DNA from: Pseudobacillus lumedeiriae
GTDB taxonomy: Bacteria; Bacillota; Bacilli; Bacillales; Domibacillaceae
Assembly: GCF_044891285.1 (NCBI RefSeq)
Contig: NZ_JAUIYO010000022.1
Span: 1 to 28,805, forward strand
Reading direction: 5' to 3'
DNA: 28,805 bases
Numbering within the stretch: the stretch's first letter is position 1; every line of letters begins with the position of its first letter. The position numbers and the translations under genes are program-made. Below are positions 23,462 to 28,805 of the stretch, one piece after another. Under the pieces are notes generated by a model. It searched no databases, was not told the DNA's origin, and saw only the letters and a program-made list of their open reading frames with translations.

Positions 23462-24499
23462 ATGAAAACAATTACATTTTTCAATAATAAAGGTGGCGTA
23501 GGAAAAACCACTCTTGCGGTAAATATTGCTTCATATTTGCAAATAGAAAAAGGGCTGAGAGTGCTTGTTATAGATGCGGATCCACAATCAAATTCTACAC
23601 AGATGATTTTAGACATAGAAATGTGGGAAAAAATTTATGCTCCTGATTCTTTAGAGACAACATTACTGAGCTATCTACGTCCTTTGACATTAGGTGAGGC
23701 TTCACTGTCTCTGGGAGCTATTCCCATCTCAGGTGAATCTAATCGTTTTGGTGTAGATATTATTCCTGGACATCCTAAACTTTCCTTGCTGGAAGACAAA
23801 TTAAGTAGTAGCTGGAAAGATTGTAGTGCGGGAGATATAGGCGGATTTAGAGTAACTAACTGGGTCAATGTATTAAAAAATCATTTTGCCGATGATTATG
23901 ATATTGCAATTTTTGATGTAGGTCCATCTCTAGGCGCTCTGAATAGAAGTATTTTGCTTAATTCAGACTATTTTATAACACCAATGGGTTGCGATGTATT
24001 TAGTTTAATGGGTATTGAAAATATCTCAGAATGGATCAAGTCTTGGGAACGCATCTATAAAACATCCTTATCTATTTTAGAAGAGAACTTTCCCGATTTA
24101 AATCATTCAGACTACTTTATTAATAATAATACAAGTAACAACTTCTTATTTGCAGGTTATTCAGTCCAACAATATATTACAAAAGTTATCAATGGTAAAA
24201 GAAGAGGCATAGCTGCCTATGAAAAAATAAAAATGCAAATTCCTGATGCCTTGGAAACGAATTTAAATGACTTCCTACCTGATAACCTTACAATGCAAGA
24301 ATGCGATCTTGGAGATATTCCAAATTTCTTTAGCTTAGTTCCATTGGCACAAACAAGTAACTCACCTATACATCAATTAAAAAAATCCGACGGAGTTGTT
24401 GGAAATCATTATAAAATGATTAAAGATTATGCTAATGTTATGGAACTTGTATGTAAAAAGATACTTAGTAACATAGGAGTCGAGTATGAGTCTAATTAA
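23462..24499 (+). CDS. ParA-like ATPase coupled to SIR2 protein
   Basis: A 345-aa ATPase of the ParA/MinD superfamily. The deviant Walker A box is KGGVGKTT (residues 10-17), the A-prime region DADPQSN (39-45), and Walker B IAIFDVGPSLGALNRSIL (near residue 155). It is about 80 residues longer than typical ParA, with an insertion around residues 75-130 and a helical region after 200 (NNNTSNNFLFAGYSVQQYI). AGGTGAT precedes the ATG. The stop lies inside the SIR2 gene (14-base overlap), so the two are translationally coupled. No centromere-binding partner is present, which argues against a partition role; regulation or sensing for the SIR2 effector is the alternative. The system is not one I can name. 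Confidence 0.82.
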   Translation: MKTITFFNNKGGVGKTTLAVNIASYLQIEKGLRVLVIDADPQSNSTQMILDIEMWEKIYAPDSLETTLLSYLRPLTLGEASLSLGAIPISGESNRFGVDIIPGHPKLSLLEDKLSSSWKDCSAGDIGGFRVTNWVNVLKNHFADDYDIAIFDVGPSLGALNRSILLNSDYFITPMGCDVFSLMGIENISEWIKSWERIYKTSLSILEENFPDLNHSDYFINNNTSNNFLFAGYSVQQYITKVINGKRRGIAAYEKIKMQIPDALETNLNDFLPDNLTMQECDLGDIPNFFSLVPLAQTSNSPIHQLKKSDGVVGNHYKMIKDYANVMELVCKKILSNIGVEYESN

Positions 24500-25331
24500 T
24501 TGGCCCGAACACTTAATTACTGAATTAGCAGAGAGACGCTGTATCATATTTATAGGCTCTGGTGTTTCAGCAGCAGCAGAAAATGCCGAGGGCAGGAAGC
24601 CAAAAACCTGGGGAATATTTCTAGAAGAATCACTATCGCTAGTTCCGGAAGGTAATGACAAGGAATTTATAAAAAAATTAATTAAAGAAAAAAATTATTT
24701 GTTGGCCTTACAATGTATTTACGACCATTCCGATAACAATGAATATATTAGTTTTTTAAGAAAAGAGTTTTCTGCTCCTAATTATCAGCCAAGTAGCATA
24801 CATACTGACATCGCAGATATTGATGCTAAGATTGTTATCACTACAAACTTCGACAAAATATATGAAAAAGCATGTTATGGTGATGGTCATTCCATTATTA
24901 ACTATAATGATAATAACCTTATTGAGAACTTAAGGTCTAATCAAAGGTTAATTATAAAAGCTCATGGAAATATTAATGACATCGGTAATATGATATTTAC
25001 CAAACGTCAGTACTTCGAAGCTAAAAGACAGTATTCTGAGTTCTATAATATCTTGAGTGCTCTGTTTATTACTAATACAATCCTGTTTATCGGTTGTGGT
25101 TTAAATGATCCAGATATCAACTTACTTTTAGAAAATGTGTATAAAACAACCGGATCTACTTTATCTCATTACGTTGTTTCACTAGATGATGTAGATGCAA
25201 ATATCATAAAAGATTGGAAAGAAAGTTACAATATTAATACCCTTAAATATGGACCTGATTATCCTGACTTGGCTCCTAACATTGAAGCTTTAAAAGATGC
25301 TGTACTCTCCTATAGAGCAGCTCGGGTATAG
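24486..25331 (+). CDS. SIR2-family NAD-processing protein
   Basis: A 281-aa SIR2-like protein. The NAD-binding and catalytic signature is intact: IFIGSGVSAAAE with G24-S25-G26, TTNFDKIYE with N121 and D123, KAHGNIND with H160, and LFIGCGLNDPDINLLLE near residue 200. In defence systems (Thoeris, DSR, SIR2-HerA, SIR2-APAZ and others) such domains degrade NAD and arrest the infected cell. There is no transmembrane or additional domain, so the protein is essentially a bare catalytic unit that probably depends on the coupled ATPase for control. It ends before the terminator at 25388-25422. The exact reaction here is inferred from the family. Confidence 0.87.
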   Translation: MSLINWPEHLITELAERRCIIFIGSGVSAAAENAEGRKPKTWGIFLEESLSLVPEGNDKEFIKKLIKEKNYLLALQCIYDHSDNNEYISFLRKEFSAPNYQPSSIHTDIADIDAKIVITTNFDKIYEKACYGDGHSIINYNDNNLIENLRSNQRLIIKAHGNINDIGNMIFTKRQYFEAKRQYSEFYNILSALFITNTILFIGCGLNDPDINLLLENVYKTTGSTLSHYVVSLDDVDANIIKDWKESYNINTLKYGPDYPDLAPNIEALKDAVLSYRAARV

Positions 25332-25719
25332 ATATGTCGAAGTTTTAGCCATAGAATTCAAATAGACAAGCTCTGAATATTAATGAAAAAACAGTGATAA
25401 TCTCTGTATTGTCACTGTTTTTGGCGTACTTCCTCTTAACTTTGCATATCAGGATACAGGCTTGGATTCTAGTATTTTTTGTTATACAACAAAAATTCAT
25501 TAGTTCATCGCCGAATCACTTTAACGTTAAACAGACTACACTAGGTGTAAATAGAATTTGAAGGATAATAGAATGACATCTAATAATCAATGTACGAATT
25601 TATCTAAAAACATACATTCATTTCCTCTATTCTATTACCTTCCCTCGTTTTATCTGTTAAAATGGAATCATCCAAAAAAATCGTACATTCAAAACGTTGA
25701 TTTTAAAGGGGTGATGGAA
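25332..25719. other. Intergenic region between SIR2 and recombinase genes
   Basis: No supported gene. Besides the terminator it holds a short inverted repeat, TTTTTGTT-ATAC-AACAAAAA (25476-25495). The open frame of the next gene extends back to 25558, but the upstream 54 codons lack a good site and are absent from the related recombinase. Confidence 0.5.
25388..25422. terminator. Terminator of the ParA-SIR2 unit
   Basis: AAAACAGTGA (25388-25397) and TCACTGTTTT (25412-25421) form a perfect 10-bp stem with a 14-base loop and a T5 run on the plus strand. The minus strand reads equally well, so it is bidirectional. Confidence 0.85.
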
Positions 25720-26292
25720 ATGGGAAGTCAGATCAAAGATGTGCAACCGATCCGCAGCAAAGAGCAATTGGAGGATATGAAATGGGCATTAAAAAAGTTT
25801 TGCGGAGAAAGAGATTACATCCTTTTCGTTCTCGGATGTGAAACTGGACTACGCGTCGGGGATCTCCTAAAGTTAAAAACCAAACAAATTCTCGCACTGC
25901 AGCCCAAACGAGAAAAAATTCTAAAAGTCAAAGAAGGCAAAACACAAAAGATCCGGGAGATCTACATTGGCAACTGCTTTGAGGAAATACATAACTACGC
26001 CAGTCAGCTAAAAAGTGATTGGCTTTTTCCATCAAGAAAAGGAAACAAGGCTATCTCTCCAACTCAATCCTACCGACAGCTAAACAAAGCTGCTGATTTT
26101 GCCGGAGTGGAAAGCGTGGGGAACCATACATTAAGAAAAACTTTCGGCTACTGGTTCTACAAGGCAACAAAAGATGTAGCCATGCTACAGCAAATATTAA
26201 ACCACTCGCATCCAGAGATAACCCTGCGTTATATTGGAATTACAGACGAGGAAACAAATAATGTATTGAAACGCTTCAGCGTATTTGATTAA
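25720..26292 (+). CDS. Second tyrosine recombinase, catalytic domain only
   Basis: A 190-aa recombinase with R45 (TGLRVGD), K74, H136 and R139 (HTLRKT), H162 (LNHSH) and Y171 (LRYIGI). It lacks the N-terminal core-binding domain. I chose the ATG at 25720 because AAAGGGG lies 8 bases upstream and because MGSQIKDVQPIRSK aligns with MNTVQPIRDK of the recombinase at 3187. The two share the whole plan and an identical end motif (LRYIGIT). They sit on opposite strands at the two ends of the defence genes. They could be a paired integration or inversion apparatus, or two independent survivors of plasmid-like elements. Confidence 0.88.
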   Translation: MGSQIKDVQPIRSKEQLEDMKWALKKFCGERDYILFVLGCETGLRVGDLLKLKTKQILALQPKREKILKVKEGKTQKIREIYIGNCFEEIHNYASQLKSDWLFPSRKGNKAISPTQSYRQLNKAADFAGVESVGNHTLRKTFGYWFYKATKDVAMLQQILNHSHPEITLRYIGITDEETNNVLKRFSVFD

Positions 26293-26351
26293 TAACCCTC
26301 GTTAAATCTTATTGATAAATTATTAACGCTAACTGAGCAATCATCGATTGA

Positions 26352-26438
26352 ATTGTAGTTTATATGTGGTAGACAAACCACATATAGACCACAATTCGCG
26401 TTTCATTTGTGGTCTATATCCTACATGTAAACTACAAT
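26352..26438. repeat. 19-bp repeat array downstream of the MerR-like gene
   Basis: Four units of a 19-bp sequence: ATTGTAGTTTATATGTGGT (26352-26370, plus), ACCACATATAGACCACAAT (26377-26395, minus), a partial TTTGTGGTCTATAT unit (from 26406, plus), and CTACATGTAAACTACAAT (26421-26438, minus). They form two inverted pairs. Each full unit contains two CYACA words starting 11 bp apart, one helical turn. Confidence 0.8.
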
Positions 26439-26482
26439 GATCGTTTGCCCTTCATGATACTGTTGAAAGGAAAACGATCATT
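26436..26482 (-). terminator. Inverted repeat after the MerR-like gene
   Basis: AATGATCGTTT and AAACGATCATT are exact reverse complements separated by 25 bases, just after the stop codon at 26487. It lacks a T-run, so it is either an atypical terminator or a further protein-binding site. Confidence 0.4.
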
Positions 26483-26486
26483 ACAC

Positions 26487-27134
26487 TTAGGGTATTAAAC
26501 TAAATTCTTCTTTTATTCTCTCTTCAAAATGCTTATTGATATAATCCCTAACAAATTGATCACGCTTGTCACGATCTTCTTCTTTTCTAAAGAATCCTAC
26601 ACGTATCATGCGCTCTTCTTCTGGCTTTGTAGACCACATATTGAGTGCTTCATCCCTGAGATTGGACTCTACTCTTGTGCGCGTGATCATTTCAGTGATT
26701 CTTTCCTGGCGTTCTTCCTGTATTGTTTTCGGTTGCGGAAGACGCTTTAGCAGCTCTTCGTATTGCTGTTTAATTTCCCTAGTTTGCTGCTCCGCTATTT
26801 CTCTGGCCATCTTCTCAAACTCTTTTCTCATGGCCTCCAGATCTATCACTTGTGGAACATTTGTAGCCTCCGATTCCTTCATAGCAGGTCTAAGTTCGAA
26901 ATGATTTGGCAGCTCATGAAAGATCCCATCCAACGCCCACTTTTGATCCCGTTTATCTTTTATGTATAGAGCGATATCCAAGTCAAGCTGGTCATAGACC
27001 TTTTCACCATGCTCAGTACGACCAATCATATGGATCCGCTTTTCTTCTAGTTGCTTGAACCATCCATCAACCGTATTCGAATGTTTGCCAACCTCCTTGG
27101 CAAAATCGCTTATCTTCCAATACTTCACCATCAT
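26487..27134 (-). CDS. MerR-like DNA-binding coiled-coil protein (RacA/DUF3967-like)
   Basis: A 215-aa protein. Residues 5-75 form a MerR-type winged helix (WKISDFAKEVGKHSNTVDGW, then FKQLEEKRIHMIGRTEHGEK and the VYDQLDLDIALYI ending). Residues about 105-150 are a long charged helix, probably a coiled coil (AMRKEFEKMAREIAEQQTRE). The C-terminal 70 residues are a separate charged helical domain (EEERMIRVGFFRKEEDRDKR). The plan is that of RacA, the Bacillus chromosome anchor, and of related plasmid proteins I know as DUF3967. AGAGGTG precedes the ATG. The 19-bp units on both sides are likely its binding sites, so it probably autoregulates or marks a centromere-like locus. Confidence 0.72.
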   Translation of the reverse strand: MMVKYWKISDFAKEVGKHSNTVDGWFKQLEEKRIHMIGRTEHGEKVYDQLDLDIALYIKDKRDQKWALDGIFHELPNHFELRPAMKESEATNVPQVIDLEAMRKEFEKMAREIAEQQTREIKQQYEELLKRLPQPKTIQEERQERITEMITRTRVESNLRDEALNMWSTKPEEERMIRVGFFRKEEDRDKRDQFVRDYINKHFEERIKEEFSLIP

Positions 27135-27154
27135 TTACACCTCTCTTTTATAGC

Positions 27155-27257
27155 AACCTTGTAAAGCACAATTGTAAAACACTTGTACTCAACAAACCAC
27201 ATATACTCCACATTTTGTGTTCCACTTGTTCTATACATTCTACATGTAAACCACAAT
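27155..27257. repeat. 19-bp repeat array upstream of the MerR-like gene
   Basis: Clear units are ACCACATATACTCCACATT (27196-27214, minus) and CTACATGTAAACCACAAT (27240-27257, minus), each with two CYACA words 11 bp apart. AACCTTGTAAAGCACAAT (27155-27172, minus) is a weaker unit. Two degenerate plus-strand units (27171-27189 and 27214-27232) match at about 60% of positions. The array covers the region where the promoter of the gene should be. Confidence 0.72.
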
Positions 27258-27312
27258 CACCTGTTATTTTAACATGATCATATCCAAGAGACTCAATCAA
27301 TTCATATGATTG

Positions 27313-27345
27313 AAAATAAAAAAGCACCGTCATGGATTACGGCAC
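27313..27345 (-). terminator. Second terminator after the tRNA cluster
   Basis: On the minus strand GTGCCGT pairs with ACGGTGC through two G-T wobbles, followed by TTTTTTATTTTC. On the plus strand the same positions are mismatches, so the structure is specific to minus-strand transcripts. Confidence 0.75.
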
Positions 27346-27387
27346 TTTCTTCATATCTATCTATGATTTCATGTAGGATTGAAATTG

Positions 27388-27420
27388 AAAAAATGGCTGT
27401 CGGAACTTTACCGGCAGCCG
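27388..27420 (-). terminator. First terminator after the tRNA cluster
   Basis: On the minus strand GGCTGCCGG pairs with CCGACAGCC (one mismatch) around a 7-base loop, followed by ATTTTTTC. It lies about 65 bases after tRNA-Asn. Confidence 0.82.
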
Positions 27421-27483
27421 TCATTGTTATGTACAACGGGAAAAACCCTCGCACTCAGGTACTTCCCCATAAAAATAAAATAA

Positions 27484-27555
27484 CTCCGCAGGCAAGATTC
27501 GAACTTGCGACCGATCGGTTAACAGCCGATTGCTCTACCACTGAGCTACTGCGGA
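27484..27555 (-). tRNA. tRNA-Asn (GTT)
   Basis: The cloverleaf has acceptor TCCGCAG/CTGCGGA, anticodon stem ATCGG/CCGAT and loop CTGTTAA with anticodon GTT. CCA is not encoded. It is the last tRNA of the minus-strand cluster. Confidence 0.95.
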
Positions 27556-27561
27556 ATAAAG

Positions 27562-27635
<74 letters not shown>

Positions 27636-27650
27636 ATTTATATATATAAA

Positions 27651-27724
27651 TGGAGCGGGTGATGGGAATCGAACCCACGACATCAGCTTGGAAGGCTGAG
27701 GTTTTACCATTAAACTACACCCGC
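27651..27724 (-). tRNA. tRNA-Gly (TCC)
   Basis: Acceptor GCGGGTG/CACCCGC, anticodon loop CTTCCAA with TCC, discriminator T and encoded CCA. Confidence 0.95.
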
Positions 27725-27735
27725 CTGTCTAGAAC

Positions 27736-27809
<74 letters not shown>

Positions 27810-27821
27810 TTTAAAGTTGGA

Positions 27822-27896
27822 TGGCTGGGCTAGCTGGATTCGAACCAGCGCATGACGGAGTCAAAGTCCGTTGCCTTACCGCTTGGCTATAGCCCA
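27822..27896 (-). tRNA. tRNA-Gln (TTG)
   Basis: Acceptor TGGGCTA/TAGCCCA, anticodon loop TTTGACT read as CGGAC-TTTGACT-CCG with TTG, discriminator G and encoded CCA. Confidence 0.94.
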
Positions 27897-27909
27897 TTAA
27901 TCATATGTA

Positions 27910-27985
27910 TGGGGCGATCGATGGTAATCAAATCCACGAGTATCGGAGCCACAATCCGAAGCGTTAACCACTTTGCTACCCCTCT
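27910..27985 (-). pseudogene. Degenerate tRNA-His (GTG)
   Basis: The anticodon arm TCGGA-TTGTGGC-TCCGA with GTG, the D-loop AAGTGGTTAA and the C-CCA end identify tRNA-His. The acceptor cannot form: the 5' strand is AGAGGGG and the 3' strand CGATCGC, with at most one Watson-Crick pair and one wobble. The D stem (GCA/CGC) has a mismatch. The T loop reads TTTGATT, so the conserved C56 is T, and the closing pair of the T stem is A-A. With defects in three arms it is most likely a pseudogene. Confidence 0.78.
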
Positions 27986-28008
27986 ATATTAAATAAAGAA
28001 CAAAAAAA

Positions 28009-28084
28009 TGGTGGCTCAGGACGGAATCGAACCGCCGACACATGGATTTTCAGTCCATTGCTCTACCGACTGAGCTACTGAGCC
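28009..28084 (-). tRNA. tRNA-Phe (GAA)
   Basis: Acceptor GGCTCAG/CTGAGCC, anticodon loop CTGAAAA with GAA, standard T arm, discriminator A and encoded CCA. Confidence 0.95.
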
Positions 28085-28131
28085 ACACAAGATATATATT
28101 AACAGTAGGGGTTAGTCTACTGAAAGAAATA

Positions 28132-28208
28132 TGGCGCGCCCGAGAGGAGTCGAACCCCTAACCTTTTGATCCGTAGTCAAACGCTCTATCCAATTGAGCT
28201 ACGGGCGC
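28132..28208 (-). tRNA. tRNA-Arg (ACG)
   Basis: Acceptor GCGCCCG/CGGGCGC, anticodon stem TTTGA/TCAAA with loop CTACGGA and ACG, discriminator G and encoded CCA. Confidence 0.95.
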
Positions 28209-28221
28209 ATACATTCAAATT

Positions 28222-28307
28222 GTACCGAGACCGGAATCGAACCGATACGGTAGTCACCTACCGCAGGATTTTAAGTCCTGTGCGTCTGCCAGTTCCGACA
28301 CAGCTGC
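28222..28307 (-). pseudogene. Degenerate tRNA-Leu (TAA)
   Basis: The anticodon arm CAGGA-CTTAAAA-TCCTG with TAA, the long variable arm (CGGTAG/CTACCG) and the T arm are intact and identify tRNA-Leu. The acceptor is not: 5' GCAGCTG faces 3' CTCGGTA with only one possible pair, and D-stem position 10 is T facing C. The discriminator is C where leucine tRNAs of Bacillus have A. The 5' acceptor strand seems to have been replaced or eroded, so the gene is probably non-functional. Confidence 0.75.
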
Positions 28308-28316
28308 ATATGAAAA

Positions 28317-28392
28317 TGGTGAGCCATGAAGGACTCGAACCTTCGACCCTCTGATTAAAAGTCAGATGCTCTACCAACTGAGCTAATGGCTC
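28317..28392 (-). tRNA. tRNA-Lys (TTT)
   Basis: Acceptor GAGCCAT/ATGGCTC, anticodon loop CTTTTAA with TTT, discriminator A and encoded CCA. Confidence 0.95.
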
Positions 28393-28403
28393 AAAACCAA
28401 ACA

Positions 28404-28476
<73 letters not shown>

Positions 28477-28485
28477 ACAAAAAAA

Positions 28486-28558
28486 TGGAGGATGACGGGC
28501 TCGAACCGCCGACCCTCTGCTTGTAAGGCAGATGCTCTCCCAGCTGAGCTAATCCTCC
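28486..28558 (-). tRNA. tRNA-Val (TAC)
   Basis: Acceptor GGAGGAT/ATCCTCC, anticodon loop CTTACAA with TAC, discriminator A. CCA is not encoded. Confidence 0.95.
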
Positions 28559-28563
28559 ATGAT

Positions 28564-28638
28564 TGGTGACCCCTACGGGATTCGAACCCGTGTTACCGCC
28601 GTGAAAGGGCGGTGTCTTAACCGCTTGACCAAGGGGCC
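28564..28638 (-). tRNA. tRNA-Glu (TTC)
   Basis: Acceptor GGCCCCT/AGGGGTC (one wobble), anticodon loop CTTTCAC with TTC, discriminator A and encoded CCA. It is the first tRNA after the 5S gene. Confidence 0.95.
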
Positions 28639-28646
28639 AGTTATGT

Positions 28647-28679
28647 ATTTACACAAAAATAAAAACCCCTATTGGGGCT
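28647..28679 (-). terminator. Hairpin with T-run between 5S and tRNA-Glu
   Basis: On the minus strand AGCCCC pairs with GGGGTT (four G-C, one G-T, one A-T) around AATA, followed by TTTATTTTTG. It may end part of the rrn transcripts before the tRNAs or serve as a processing site. Confidence 0.5.
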
Positions 28680-28681
28680 GT

Positions 28682-28797
28682 GCCTGGCAGCGTCCTACTC
28701 TCACAGGGGGAAGCCCCCAACTACCATCGGCGCTGAAGAGCTTAACTTCCGTGTTCGGTATGGGAACGGGTGTGACCTCTTCGCTATCGCCACCAGA
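28682..28797 (-). rRNA. rrf: 5S ribosomal RNA
   Basis: A complete Bacillus-type 5S rRNA of about 116 bases, running from TCTGGTGGCGATAGCGAAGA to a final GGACGCTGCCAGGC with pairing termini. It contains the universal CCGTTCCCATACCGAACACG and GTAGTTGGGGGC segments. It marks the distal end of an rrn operon whose 23S and 16S genes lie beyond the window edge. Confidence 0.96.
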
Positions 28798-28805
28798 CTG
28801 TATAA

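Larger units (their letters stand above)
27135..27483. other. Promoter region of the MerR-like gene and end of the tRNA operon
   Basis: No supported gene. The half next to the MerR-like gene holds the upstream repeat array (27155-27257), and the other half holds the two terminators of the tRNA operon (27313-27345 and 27388-27420). Confidence 0.6.

Noticed and set aside
25558..25719. N-terminal extension of the second recombinase
   Set aside because: No good ribosome binding site, low similarity to anything, and the related recombinase begins at the position matching 25720.
26356..26438. Replication origin iterons
   Set aside because: The repeats are iteron-like, but no replication initiator or DnaA-box cluster is visible, so a partition or regulatory array is the safer reading.
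28166..28354. 62-codon plus-strand frame
   Set aside because: It lies over tRNA-Arg, the tRNA-Leu locus and tRNA-Lys on the opposite strand; a translation artefact of tRNA genes.

Overview
The window looks like the chromosome of a Bacillaceae member (Bacillus or a close relative). It carries a low-GC Firmicutes 5S rRNA followed by a long tRNA cluster of the Bacillus rrn type, strong AGGAGG-type ribosome binding sites, TTG starts, a ComK-like regulator and small Bacillus-type families (DUF1659, DUF2922, YvrJ). Most of the window is accessory DNA packed against the distal end of that rrn/tRNA cluster.

Layout. 1-1860: a secreted SH3b protein set among a family of related stem-loop repeats. 1921-2484: an orphan protein with a PD-(D/E)XK-like signature. 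3187-6508, minus strand: a catalytic-domain-only tyrosine recombinase, an N-acetylmuramoyl-L-alanine amidase, a YvrJ peptide, DUF2922 and DUF1659 proteins, a ComK-family protein and a 58-aa peptide. 6671-7745, plus strand: a ParA / ribbon-helix-helix partition-like pair. 7822-16802, minus strand: a five-gene operon ending in drmA (helicase) and drmB (DUF1998), the core of DISARM defence, preceded by three genes I cannot name with certainty. Neither a DrmC phospholipase-D protein nor a DISARM methylase lies in the operon. 17344-22773: a restriction-modification cluster (155-aa protein, AlwI-family endonuclease, C5 cytosine methyltransferase, Vsr mismatch endonuclease, DPPF-type amino-methyltransferase). 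22789-23107: a C-box and controller protein gene, divergent from the second methyltransferase. 23462-25331: a coupled ParA-like ATPase and SIR2-family protein, a candidate two-gene defence system. 25720-26292: a second small tyrosine recombinase. 26352-27257: a MerR-like coiled-coil protein gene flanked on both sides by arrays of a 19-bp repeat. 27313-28797, minus strand: 5S rRNA and 13 tRNA loci, two of which have lost a pairable acceptor stem, followed by two terminators.

How it fits together. I read 1.9-27.2 kb as a defence island: DISARM-like, restriction-modification and ParA-SIR2 modules lie between two related small recombinases and beside plasmid-like partition genes and iteron-like repeats. 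The cognate pieces of the restriction system are dispersed. The endonuclease and m5C methyltransferase are on one strand, Vsr is convergent with them, and the second methyltransferase shares a C-box with a controller whose usual downstream endonuclease is absent and whose place is taken by the ParA-SIR2 pair. Family names rest on motifs read by eye; no database search was run.
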